DNA from: Aquabacter sp040049275
GTDB taxonomy: Bacteria > Pseudomonadota > Alphaproteobacteria > Rhizobiales > Xanthobacteraceae
Direction: 5' to 3'
Assembly: GCF_040049275.1 (NCBI RefSeq)
Contig: NZ_JBDZDT010000007.1
Span: 310,001 to 374,000 of the forward strand
Length of the DNA stretch: 64,000 nt
Shown here: piece by piece, positions 32,017 through 39,772 of the stretch
Numbering within the stretch: position 1 is the stretch's first letter
How the letters are laid out: every line of letters starts with the position of its first letter
Translations under genes and position numbers: made by a program
The notes under the pieces: generated by a model
What the model saw: the letters and a program-made list of their open reading frames with translations, nothing else
Database searches by the model: none
What the model was told of the DNA's origin: nothing

Positions 32017-32338
32017 TATTGCTTGGGTCGAGCTTGACCCAGTTCTTGGAACTGAGCAGGCGGGCCGGCGGCCCGCTCTGATCGTCTCCATGAATCTCTA
32101 CAATGAGATATCGCGCCGGGTTTTGGTTTGTCCGATCTCATCCCGGTTGAGGGACTGGCCTTACAACGTTGCACTGCCAGAAGGCATCCGAACCAAGGGT
32201 GCGGTCCTTGTCGATCAGTTGAGGACGGTTGATCACGCAGTCCGCGTGTTCGGTGTCATCGAGCGGGCACCGCCATCGGTGCTCGCCGAAGTTCAGGGAC
32301 GCCTCGCCACCATCCTCGGCATCCCCGTTTCACCCTGA
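31997..32338 (+). CDS. MazF/PemK-family mRNA interferase toxin
   Basis: Sequence-specific endoribonuclease toxin, 113 residues. It has the PemK core G-D-I-A-W-V-E-L-D-P, the R-R-P-A-L-I-V-S motif with the conserved Arg, V-C-P-I-S-S and D-Q-L-R-T-V-D. It starts inside the last codons of the antitoxin gene (20-base overlap), the usual antitoxin-first order, and ends 40 bases before ilvC. The RNA target sequence cannot be read from the protein. Confidence 0.9.
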   Translation: MPLAAGDIAWVELDPVLGTEQAGRRPALIVSMNLYNEISRRVLVCPISSRLRDWPYNVALPEGIRTKGAVLVDQLRTVDHAVRVFGVIERAPPSVLAEVQGRLATILGIPVSP

Positions 32339-32378
32339 TTTCCACCCTCTGAAGAAAAACGCCCAACAGGAGAGAATG

Positions 32379-33398
32379 ATGCGCGTTTACTATGATCGCG
32401 ACGCCGACCTGAACCTCATCAAGGGGAAGAAAGTGGCCGTCGTCGGCTATGGCAGCCAGGGCCACGCCCATGCGCTCAACATGCGCGACAGCGGCGTGAA
32501 GGACGTGGTCGTGGCGCTGCGCCCCGGCTCCGCCACCGCCAAGAAGGCCGAGGCCGAAGGCTTCAAGGTGATGAGCCCGGCGGATGCCGCCAAGTGGGCC
32601 GACGTGGTGATGATGCTCACCCCGGACGAGCTCCAGGCCGACATCTACAAGGAGAGCCTGCACGACAACATGAAGAACGGCGCCGCGCTGCTGTTCGCCC
32701 ATGGCCTGAACGTGCACTTCAACCTCATCGAGGCCCGCAAGGATCTCGACGTGCTGATGATCGCTCCCAAGGGCCCCGGCCACACGGTGCGCTCGGAATA
32801 TCAGCGCGGCGGCGGCGTGCCGACCCTCATCGCCATCGCCCAGGATTCCTCCGGCAATGCCCATGACCTCGGCCTCTCCTATGCCAGCGCCATCGGCGGC
32901 GGCCGCGCCGGCATCATCGAGACCACCTTCAAGGAAGAGTGCGAGACCGACCTGTTCGGCGAGCAGGTGGTGCTCTGCGGCGGCCTCGTGGAGCTGATCC
33001 GCGCCGGCTTCGAGACCCTGGTCGAGGCGGGCTATGCCCCCGAAATGGCCTATTTCGAGTGCCTGCACGAAGTGAAGCTGATCGTCGACCTCATCTATGA
33101 GGGCGGCATCGCCAACATGAACTACTCCATCTCCAACACCGCCGAATATGGCGAGTACGTCACTGGCCCGCGCATCATCACGCCGGAGACCAAGGCGGAG
33201 ATGAAGCGCGTGCTCGGCGACATCCAGTCCGGCAAGTTCACCCGCGACTGGATGCTGGAGAACAAGGTCAGCCAGACCTCGTTCAAGGCCACCCGCGCCA
33301 AGGCGAACGCCCACCAGATCGAAGAAGTGGGCGAGAAGCTCCGCGAGATGATGCCCTGGATCAAGGCCAAGGCGCTGGTGGACAAGACGAAGAACTGA
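32379..33398 (+). CDS. ilvC: Ketol-acid reductoisomerase (NADP+)
   Basis: Isomerises and reduces acetolactate to 2,3-dihydroxyisovalerate. Class I, 339 residues. N-terminal Rossmann motif V-A-V-V-G-Y-G-S-Q-G-H-A-H-A-L-N, then A-P-K-G-P-G-H, E-T-T-F-K-E-E-C-E-T-D-L-F-G-E-Q with metal ligands, and E-C-L-H-E-V-K-L-I-V-D-L. I chose the second of two adjacent ATGs (32379) because AGGAG is then six bases upstream. A strong terminator follows. Confidence 0.97.
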   Translation: MRVYYDRDADLNLIKGKKVAVVGYGSQGHAHALNMRDSGVKDVVVALRPGSATAKKAEAEGFKVMSPADAAKWADVVMMLTPDELQADIYKESLHDNMKNGAALLFAHGLNVHFNLIEARKDLDVLMIAPKGPGHTVRSEYQRGGGVPTLIAIAQDSSGNAHDLGLSYASAIGGGRAGIIETTFKEECETDLFGEQVVLCGGLVELIRAGFETLVEAGYAPEMAYFECLHEVKLIVDLIYEGGIANMNYSISNTAEYGEYVTGPRIITPETKAEMKRVLGDIQSGKFTRDWMLENKVSQTSFKATRAKANAHQIEEVGEKLREMMPWIKAKALVDKTKN

Positions 33399-33415
33399 GC
33401 GACGTCCGATACCAG

Positions 33416-33447
33416 AGCCCAGCCGCCTGCCAGCGGCTGGGCTTTTT
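33416..33447 (+). terminator. Rho-independent terminator after ilvC
   Basis: Eleven-base perfect stem AGCCCAGCCGC/GCGGCTGGGCT, 6-base loop, then TTTTT. It starts 17 bases after the ilvC stop and ends at the stop of the small convergent gene. Confidence 0.93.
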
Positions 33448-33741
33448 CTATTTGGGCTGAACCCCCTGATCACCACCCGGAGAGCCCGGCGGTGGGATGA
33501 CGGGCGTGGTGCCGGTATCTGGAGCCGGCTTCGTCATCCCGGGATCGAGGTTTTGCGTTGGTGGAATGACACCGTCATTTCGCTTGAGGCTGTCGCTGAG
33601 GCTGTCGCCGGGGCGAGAATTGGGGACAGTCGGGCCGGGAGCGTTCGGCGGTCTCGTTTCCGTGCCGACCTGTGCCTGCGCGGAAAGCGGCACGATCAAA
33701 GCGAGGGTGGCGATTACAGCTGCGGCGTGGACACGTGTCAT
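33448..33741 (-). CDS. Small secreted Pro-rich protein, unknown
   Basis: Exported protein of 97 residues: signal peptide (1-24, ending A-Q-A-Q) and a Pro/Gly-rich mature chain with D-S-L-S-D-S-L-K-R-N-D-G-V-I and V-I-P-P-P-G-S-P-G-G-D near the end. I recognise this pattern from uncharacterised small proteins of Rhizobiales. GAGGAAGG lies just before the ATG at 33741. Convergent with ilvC and directly next to its terminator. Confidence 0.75.
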   Translation of the reverse strand: MTRVHAAAVIATLALIVPLSAQAQVGTETRPPNAPGPTVPNSRPGDSLSDSLKRNDGVIPPTQNLDPGMTKPAPDTGTTPVIPPPGSPGGDQGVQPK

Positions 33742-34017
33742 TGTCGACCTTCCTCGGACGCTTTTTCGGGACTGTCTTTCCCCCGTTGAGCCAACCCCTC
33801 GGTTCCACTGTGGTTCCAACCCGGCCGGACATCCCGCGCCGAGGTGGTGTACCCGCTCGCCTTGTGCCGTCAGGGCCGCGGTGCAATAAGCGCCCTGCGG
33901 CAGGGGGCGTCGCGCAGAAATGGAAGTGCCGTGGATCGCTTGACTTCTGAGGTTGGCGGGCATGCTGGCGCGGGGGCAGACCATTCCCGCCGTGCGCAGC
34001 AGGATCCTGCCGCGATC

Positions 34018-35439
34018 ATGTCTGATCCTCCTCTGGCGGTGGACCTCGACGGTACGCTTACGCCTTCCGACACGCTGCATGAGGGTTTCCTCGCCTGCAT
34101 GAAGGGGCCGTCGCGGGAGATGCTGGGGCTTTGGGAGCCCCTGCGCGCCGGGAAGGCGGCCTTCAAGCGGACGGTGGCGGGGCGTGTCGACTTCGATGCG
34201 GCGCTGCTCCCGTACAATGAGGAATTGCTCGCCTGGCTTCGTGCCGAGAAGCGGCGCGGGCGGCGCATCGCCCTCATCACCGCAGCGGACCAGTCGATCG
34301 CCGAAGCGGTCGCCGCCCACCTCGGGCTGTTCGACGAGGTGCGCGGCTCCGAGGGCGAGATCAACCTCTCGGGTGTCCGCAAGCTTGCCATGATCAAGGC
34401 CGTCCTGGGGGAGCGCTTCGCCTATGCGGGCGACGGGTCCGTGGACCGGCCCATCTTCGCCGCGGCCGAGAAGGTCGTGCTCGTGGGGGATGTGGCGCGG
34501 CTTGAGCGGATGCTCCCCGCTGGCAAGGCCATCGAGCGTCGCTTCCCGACCCGGCGCGCGGGCCTGCGGACTTGGCTCCACGCCTTCCGCATCCAGCATT
34601 GGGCGAAGAACAGCCTGGTTTTCCTCGCTCCCATTCTCGGCTTCCAGCACGCCACGTCCTGGACGGCTGTGCAAGCGGTGATCCTGTTTCTGGCCATGGG
34701 CGTTCTCGCCTCGGCCACTTATGTGGTCAACGACCTCCTGGATCTGAGCGCCGACCGGCAGCACCCGCGCAAACGGTTCCGGCCGTTCGCTTCGGGGGCC
34801 ATCCCGCCCCGGGACGGCGTGCTGGCGGTGGTGGCGCTCATGCTCCTCGCCGCCGGCCTTGCGACCCTGCTGCCCGTCGCGGCGAGCGGGGCGCTCGCGG
34901 CCTATGCCGTCGTCACGCTGCTCTATTCCTTCCTGCTGAAGCGGCAGCCGATCATCGACGTGTTCATCCTTGCGGGGCTGTTCACGATCCGGGTGTTGGC
35001 GGGCAGCCTGCTCCTCGCCGCAGCCGTCTCTCCCTGGCTGCTCACCTTCTCCATGCTCTTCTTCCTCGGCCTCGCCATGGTGAAGCGCTATGCGGAGCTG
35101 AACCGCGTAGTGCAGGCGGGGGGCGTGGAGGTCGTGGCGCGGGGCTATACGGCGCGGGACCTTCCGCTGCTGCTGGCAGCGGGCGTCGCGTCCAGCTTCG
35201 CAGCCATCGTGATCTTCATGATCTATTTGATCAATGAGCAGTATCCGAGCGGGATTTATCGCCATCCCGCCATGCTGTGGGCCATGATGCCCGTTGCCCT
35301 GATCTGGGTTCTAAGGGTGTGGCATCTGACGGTGCATGGGCGCATGAGCGAGGATCCTGTGGTTTTCGCACTGAAGGATCGCGTTTCGCTGGCCCTCGCC
35401 GCAGTGGCCTTCACCGCGCTGTTGCTGGCATGGATGTGA
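34018..35439 (+). CDS. HAD phosphatase-UbiA fusion, decaprenyl-phosphate phosphoribosyltransferase-like
   Basis: Membrane protein of 473 residues. The N-terminal about 170 residues are a HAD phosphatase domain (D9-L-D-G-T nucleophile motif, G-D-G-S-V-D near 139). The rest is a UbiA-fold transferase with N238-D-L-L-D-L-S-A-D246-R-Q-H-P-R-K-R-F-R-P and later M-V-K-R-Y-A-E-L, close to mycobacterial Rv3806c, which joins decaprenyl phosphate and PRPP. Mycobacteria use a separate phosphatase to remove the 5-phosphate; here a HAD domain is fused. The predicted product is polyprenyl-phosphate ribose on the cytoplasmic face. The next gene overlaps its stop. The frame is open upstream to 33844; ATG 34018 is chosen by homology. 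Azorhizobium NoeC, used for Nod factor arabinosylation, is a related protein. Confidence 0.85.
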   Translation: MSDPPLAVDLDGTLTPSDTLHEGFLACMKGPSREMLGLWEPLRAGKAAFKRTVAGRVDFDAALLPYNEELLAWLRAEKRRGRRIALITAADQSIAEAVAAHLGLFDEVRGSEGEINLSGVRKLAMIKAVLGERFAYAGDGSVDRPIFAAAEKVVLVGDVARLERMLPAGKAIERRFPTRRAGLRTWLHAFRIQHWAKNSLVFLAPILGFQHATSWTAVQAVILFLAMGVLASATYVVNDLLDLSADRQHPRKRFRPFASGAIPPRDGVLAVVALMLLAAGLATLLPVAASGALAAYAVVTLLYSFLLKRQPIIDVFILAGLFTIRVLAGSLLLAAAVSPWLLTFSMLFFLGLAMVKRYAELNRVVQAGGVEVVARGYTARDLPLLLAAGVASSFAAIVIFMIYLINEQYPSGIYRHPAMLWAMMPVALIWVLRVWHLTVHGRMSEDPVVFALKDRVSLALAAVAFTALLLAWM

Positions 35440-36797
35440 GCACGGTCAAAAAAACTTACGGGTCGTGGGGCGGAGTGCTCCGTGCCGAGCATGACGTGCT
35501 TTTGCCCGCGACGCCGGATCGGGCCGCCGCCGTTTTGCCCGGGCTCCCGCTGAGGAGCGCCATCGCGCACGGCTGCGGCCGGTCCTATGGCGACGTGGCA
35601 CTCAATCCCGGCGGCACGCTCATCGACATGCGCAGCCTCGACCGCTTCGTCGCCTTCGATGCCGGCACGGGCCTCCTGACGTGCGAGACAGGCGTCACGC
35701 TTGCCGACATCCTCGCCGCCATCTCCAGGCCGGCACCGGACGGCTCTGGCTGGCTCCTGCCCGTCATGCCGGGGACGCGCTTCGTCACCGTCGGCGGCGC
35801 CATCGCCAATGACGTGCATGGCAAGAACGCCCACCATCTCGGAAGCTTCGGGTGCCATGTGGAGGCATTGGAGCTGGCCCGCAGCGATGGCGCGCGCCTG
35901 TGGTGCTCGCGCACGGAAAATTCGGATCTGTTCGCCGCCACCATCGGCGGCCTCGGCCTTACCGGGCTCATTCTCACGGCCACGCTACGCCTGCGGCATG
36001 TGGCGGGCCTGGGTGTCGAGACCGAGGACATCCGCTTCGCCCGGCTCGATGATTTCTTCACGCTCGACGCCGAGAGCGCGGATGGATGGGAATATACGGC
36101 GGCCTGGATCGACTGCCTCGCCAGTGGCGACGATCTCGGACGGGGCCTCTACATGCGCGCGCGCCACGCGCCGGGCGTTTCCGCCGCGCCGCCATCGCGC
36201 ACGCCGAAGCTCTCGGTGCCGGTGACCCCGCCGCTTTCCCTCGTGAACGGCCTTTCCGTCCGCGCCTTCAATGCAATGTACTGGCGCAAGCTCGGGCCGA
36301 GTGGCCGGAAGTCCGGCGTCGGCAGCTATGAGAAGGTGTTCTTTCCGCTGGACGCCATAGGCGGCTGGAACCGGCTTTACGGCCCGGCGGGCTTCTACCA
36401 GTTTCAGGCGGTGGTCCCGCCCCGGGATGCGCGCGCCGTCACGGCTGCGCTGCTCTCCGCCATCGCGGCGGCGGGGCAGGGGTCCATGCTGGTGGTGCTG
36501 AAACGGTTCGGGGATGTCCGTTCACCGGGGCTCATGTCGTTCCCCATGCCGGGGATCACGCTGGCGCTCGACTTTCCGAACCGCGACGCGGCAACGCTCG
36601 GCTTGCTCTCGCGCCTCGATGCCATCGTGATGGAGGCTGGCGGGCGCATCTACCCCGCCAAGGATTTCAGCATGTCCCGCGGGAGCTTCACCCAGGGCTA
36701 TCCGGCCCTGAGCGTCTTCGAGCGGCATCTTGACCCCGTCATGTCGTCCGCATTCGCGCGGCGGATGGGGATTACAGAGGGGGAGGGGATCTCTTGA
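35430..36797 (+). CDS. dprE1: DprE1-like decaprenylphosphoryl-beta-D-ribose 2'-oxidase
   Basis: FAD-dependent oxidase, 455 residues, predicted to oxidise the 2'-hydroxyl of polyprenyl-P-ribose. It follows mycobacterial DprE1 through its length: G-R-S-Y-G-D, P-V-M-P-G-T-R-F-V-T-V-G-G-A-I-A, D-V-H130-G-K-N with G-S-F-G, G-G-L-G-L-T-G, F-F-P-L-D-x-x-x-x-W-N-R-x-Y-G-P-A-G-F, and Y-P-A-K411-D (Lys418 of the mycobacterial enzyme). The Cys attacked by benzothiazinones is Ala here (A379 in T-L-A-L-D-F-P). It overlaps the HAD-UbiA gene by 10 bases (ATG 35430; a GTG at 35436 would give a 4-base overlap) and the reductase gene by 4. Confidence 0.9.
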   Translation: MDVSTVKKTYGSWGGVLRAEHDVLLPATPDRAAAVLPGLPLRSAIAHGCGRSYGDVALNPGGTLIDMRSLDRFVAFDAGTGLLTCETGVTLADILAAISRPAPDGSGWLLPVMPGTRFVTVGGAIANDVHGKNAHHLGSFGCHVEALELARSDGARLWCSRTENSDLFAATIGGLGLTGLILTATLRLRHVAGLGVETEDIRFARLDDFFTLDAESADGWEYTAAWIDCLASGDDLGRGLYMRARHAPGVSAAPPSRTPKLSVPVTPPLSLVNGLSVRAFNAMYWRKLGPSGRKSGVGSYEKVFFPLDAIGGWNRLYGPAGFYQFQAVVPPRDARAVTAALLSAIAAAGQGSMLVVLKRFGDVRSPGLMSFPMPGITLALDFPNRDAATLGLLSRLDAIVMEAGGRIYPAKDFSMSRGSFTQGYPALSVFERHLDPVMSSAFARRMGITEGEGIS

Positions 36798-37546
36798 GCA
36801 ACAGCCAGCGCCGCGTGGCGATCTTTGGCGCGACGTCCGACATTGCTGCCGCCTATGCCCGCCGGTGCGCGGAGGCGCGCGCGCGGCTTGTTCTGGTCGG
36901 CCGCGACATGGCGGGCCTGGAACGACTGGCGGCAGACCTGAAGGTGCGCGGTGCGCCGGAGGTGATCGTGCGGGGGGCGGATTTCACCGAGACGGGCCAG
37001 CTCGCCGATGTGGCGGAAGGCGCCTGGAGCGCGTTCGGCGGTCTCGATGTGGTGCTCATCGCCTATGGCTCGCTGCCGGTGCAGGAGCGGCTGAATAGCG
37101 ACCCCGCCGAGGCCGAGGCGGCGCTGAAGCTCAACTTCGTCAGCCCCGCCTTGCTCGCCAATCTCTTGGCCGCGCGCTTCGAGGCTGCCCGCGCAGGCAC
37201 CATCGCCGTCATCACGTCGGTTGCGGGCGACCGTGGGCGGCAGAGCAATTACGGCTACGGCGCGGCGAAGGCCGGGCTCCAGACCTTCCTCGAGGGCCTG
37301 CGCCACCGCCTCTACGCCTCCGGGGTGAACGTGCTCGACATCCGCCCCGGCTTCGTCGCCACCAAGATGACGGCCCATCTGCCGCAGGGCGGCCCGCTTT
37401 GGGCGGCGCCGGAGAAGGTCGCGGCCGACATCGCGGCGGCGGTGGAGAAGCGGGCGGCGGTGCTTTATACGCCCTGGTTCTGGAAGGGCATCATGACAAT
37501 CGTGAGAGGGCTGCCCCGGCCCATCTTCCATCGCAGCAAGCTTTGA
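36794..37546 (+). CDS. dprE2: DprE2-like short-chain reductase
   Basis: SDR-fold NAD(P)H reductase, 250 residues, predicted to reduce the 2'-keto intermediate to polyprenyl-P-arabinose. It has the nucleotide motif F-G-A-T-S-D-I-A (11-18) instead of the classical T-G-x-x-x-G-x-G, as in DprE2 proteins, and the catalytic set S142, Y155, K159 (N-Y-G-Y-G-A-A-K). It starts at a TTG overlapping the dprE1 stop (TTGA), with a strong GGGAGGGG ribosome site. DprE1 and DprE2 form a complex in mycobacteria; coupled translation fits. Confidence 0.85.
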   Translation: MSNSQRRVAIFGATSDIAAAYARRCAEARARLVLVGRDMAGLERLAADLKVRGAPEVIVRGADFTETGQLADVAEGAWSAFGGLDVVLIAYGSLPVQERLNSDPAEAEAALKLNFVSPALLANLLAARFEAARAGTIAVITSVAGDRGRQSNYGYGAAKAGLQTFLEGLRHRLYASGVNVLDIRPGFVATKMTAHLPQGGPLWAAPEKVAADIAAAVEKRAAVLYTPWFWKGIMTIVRGLPRPIFHRSKL

Positions 37547-37553
37547 GGCCGGA

Positions 37554-38480
37554 ATGAAGATCGTCGTAACCGGGGCTGCCGGGCTGGTCGGGCAAAATCT
37601 CGTGCCCCGCCTGAAGGCGCGGGGGCACCAGATCGTCGGCATCGACAAGCACGCCGCCAATGTCCGCATCCTGCGCCAGCTGCATCCCGACATCACGGTG
37701 ATTGAGGCCGACCTTGCGAGCGAGGACGGTTGGCAGGGTGCGCTCGATGGTGCCGACGTGGTGGTGGTGGGCCATGCGCAGATCGGCGGCCTGGTGGAGG
37801 CGGAGTTCACGCGCAACAACCAGACCGCCACCGAGCGCCTCGTCGAGGCGATAAAGGCGCGCGGCGGCTGCCGGCTCGTCCACATTTCTTCCTCGGTCGT
37901 CAACTCGGCGGCGGTGGACTGGTACACGGAGACGAAGAAGGCCCAGGAAGCCTATGTGCTGGCCTCCGGCCTGCCCACCGTCGTCCTGCGGCCGACCCTG
38001 ATGTTCGGCTGGTTCGACCGCAAGCACCTGGGCTGGCTCGCGCGCTTCATGCAGAAGACGCCCGTCTTCCCCATTCCCGGCGATGGCCGCTATGCGCGAC
38101 AGCCCCTCTATGAAGGCGATTTCTGCGACATCATTGCCGCCTGCGTCGAGCGTGATTTCTCGGGCGGCGTGTACAATATCAGCGGGCAGGAGCGGATCGA
38201 CTACATCGACCTGATCCGCCTCATCAAGCAGGTCACGGATGCGCGCAGCCAGATCGTCACCATCCCGGTGGCGCTGTTCGGCCTGTTGCTGCGGACTTAT
38301 GGCCTCGTGGACAAGAACCCACCGTTCACCGCGAAGCAGCTCAAGGCCCTGGTGACGCCGGACATCTTCGAGGTGATCGACTGGCCGGGCATCTTCGGGG
38401 TCCGCGCGACCCCGCTCCGCGAGGCCATGACCGAGACCTTCCGCGATCCCCGCTACTCTTCCATCGTCCTGGAGTTTTGA
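37554..38480 (+). CDS. NAD-dependent sugar epimerase/dehydratase family protein
   Basis: Extended SDR, 308 residues: T-G-A-A-G-L-V-G-Q-N at the start, an H-I-S-S-S-V-V block and Y-T-E-T-K-K with catalytic Tyr/Lys. A C-terminal hydrophobic stretch (P-V-A-L-F-G-L-L-L-R) suggests membrane contact, as in SDRs acting on lipid-linked sugars. It lies 7 bases after dprE2. The mycobacterial arabinose pathway needs no such enzyme, so it may modify the sugar further or serve another precursor. Substrate unknown. Confidence 0.8.
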   Translation: MKIVVTGAAGLVGQNLVPRLKARGHQIVGIDKHAANVRILRQLHPDITVIEADLASEDGWQGALDGADVVVVGHAQIGGLVEAEFTRNNQTATERLVEAIKARGGCRLVHISSSVVNSAAVDWYTETKKAQEAYVLASGLPTVVLRPTLMFGWFDRKHLGWLARFMQKTPVFPIPGDGRYARQPLYEGDFCDIIAACVERDFSGGVYNISGQERIDYIDLIRLIKQVTDARSQIVTIPVALFGLLLRTYGLVDKNPPFTAKQLKALVTPDIFEVIDWPGIFGVRATPLREAMTETFRDPRYSSIVLEF

Positions 38481-38484
38481 TCCG

Positions 38485-39771
38485 ATGGCGCGCGTCGTTG
38501 TTCTGGGGGCAGGGGCCATGGGTCTGGCGGCTGCCTACCGGGCCTTGTGCGAAGGCCATCAGGTGACGCTCATCGAGGCGGCGCCCGAGGCTGGCGGCAT
38601 GGCGGCCCATTTCGACTTCGCCGGCCTGTCGATCGAGCGGTTCTACCATTTCGTCTGCAAGTCCGATCACCCGACCTTCGCGCTGATGGAGGAGCTGGGC
38701 ATCGGCGACAAGATGCGCTGGCGCAGCACCTCCATGGGCTACTTCACCAAGGGCGAGCTGAACCCGTGGGGCGATCCGGTGGCGCTGCTGCGCTTTCCGC
38801 ATCTCTCGCTGATTGAGAAGTTCCGCTACGGCCTGCTTGCCTTCGTCTCCACCCGCAAGGACCGCTGGGACGAACTGGAGCATGTGTCCGCGAAGGCATG
38901 GATCGAGCGCTGGTGCGGCAAGTCGGTGTACGACAAGCTCTGGCGGCCGCTGTTCGCGCTGAAATTCTATGAATATGCCGACAACGTCTCCGCCTCCTGG
39001 ATCTGGACCCGCGTGCGCCGCATCGGCCGCTCGCGCCGCTCGCTGATGCAGGAGGAACTGGGCCATATCGAAAACGGGTCGCAGACCCTGGTGGACGCGC
39101 TGATGGCTGCCATCGCTGCAAAGGGCGGCGTGGTGCGTCTCGGCGAGCTCGCGGTGAAGGTGGAGACCGCGGAGGGGCGGGTGACGGGTGTCACCACCGT
39201 GCGCGACCATTATCCGGCGGACGCCGTGATCTCGACGGTGCCGACACCTCTCGTGTCGGACCTCGTGCCGGACCTGCCGGCGGAGAGCAAGGCCGCCTAT
39301 GACGCCATTCTCAATATCGGCGTCGTCTGCGTTCTGCTGAAGCTGAAGCGGCCGGTGACACCGCATTTCTGGGTGAATGTGGTGGAGCCGGACATGCCGA
39401 TCCCCGGCATCATCGAATTCTCCAATCTCAGGCCGATGCCGGGTGGGGAGAGCGTCGTCTACGTGCCCTATTACATGCCGGTGACGAACCCACTGTGGAG
39501 CCGCCCCAACGAGGCCTTCACCCGCGAGGCCTTCGCCTGCATTCGCCGCATCAATCCGGATATTCAGCCCGAAGACCTGCTGGTGGCGCAGGCGGGGCGC
39601 CTGAGCCACGCGCAGCCCGTCTGCCCGCCGGGTTTTGCCGCCATGATCCCGCCTGTCGAGACACCCATCGCCGGGCTGCAGGTGGCGGACACCTGCTTCT
39701 ATTATCCAGAGGACCGCGGCATCGCCGAGAGCATCAGGCTCGGCGAGGCCATGGCGCGGGCGGTCAACTGA
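38485..39771 (+). CDS. FAD-dependent amine-oxidase-like oxidoreductase
   Basis: Flavoprotein of 428 residues with the dinucleotide motif V-V-L-G-A-G-A-M-G-L-A-A-A-Y, an acidic ribose-binding Glu (L-I-E-A), G-G-M-A, and a C-terminal FAD block (Y-Y-P-E-D-R-G-I-A-E-S-I). It looks like the protoporphyrinogen-oxidase/UDP-galactopyranose-mutase-like class often found in polysaccharide clusters. Four bases separate it from the epimerase gene and one base from the GtrA gene. A role on a lipid-linked or nucleotide sugar is likely from context; the reaction is not known. Confidence 0.78.
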   Translation: MARVVVLGAGAMGLAAAYRALCEGHQVTLIEAAPEAGGMAAHFDFAGLSIERFYHFVCKSDHPTFALMEELGIGDKMRWRSTSMGYFTKGELNPWGDPVALLRFPHLSLIEKFRYGLLAFVSTRKDRWDELEHVSAKAWIERWCGKSVYDKLWRPLFALKFYEYADNVSASWIWTRVRRIGRSRRSLMQEELGHIENGSQTLVDALMAAIAAKGGVVRLGELAVKVETAEGRVTGVTTVRDHYPADAVISTVPTPLVSDLVPDLPAESKAAYDAILNIGVVCVLLKLKRPVTPHFWVNVVEPDMPIPGIIEFSNLRPMPGGESVVYVPYYMPVTNPLWSRPNEAFTREAFACIRRINPDIQPEDLLVAQAGRLSHAQPVCPPGFAAMIPPVETPIAGLQVADTCFYYPEDRGIAESIRLGEAMARAVN

Positions 39772-39772
39772 C

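Noticed and set aside
35277..35429. Longer N-terminus for the DprE1-like protein
   Set aside because: Would lie out of frame inside the UbiA-type gene; the family N-terminus begins near the ATG at 35430.
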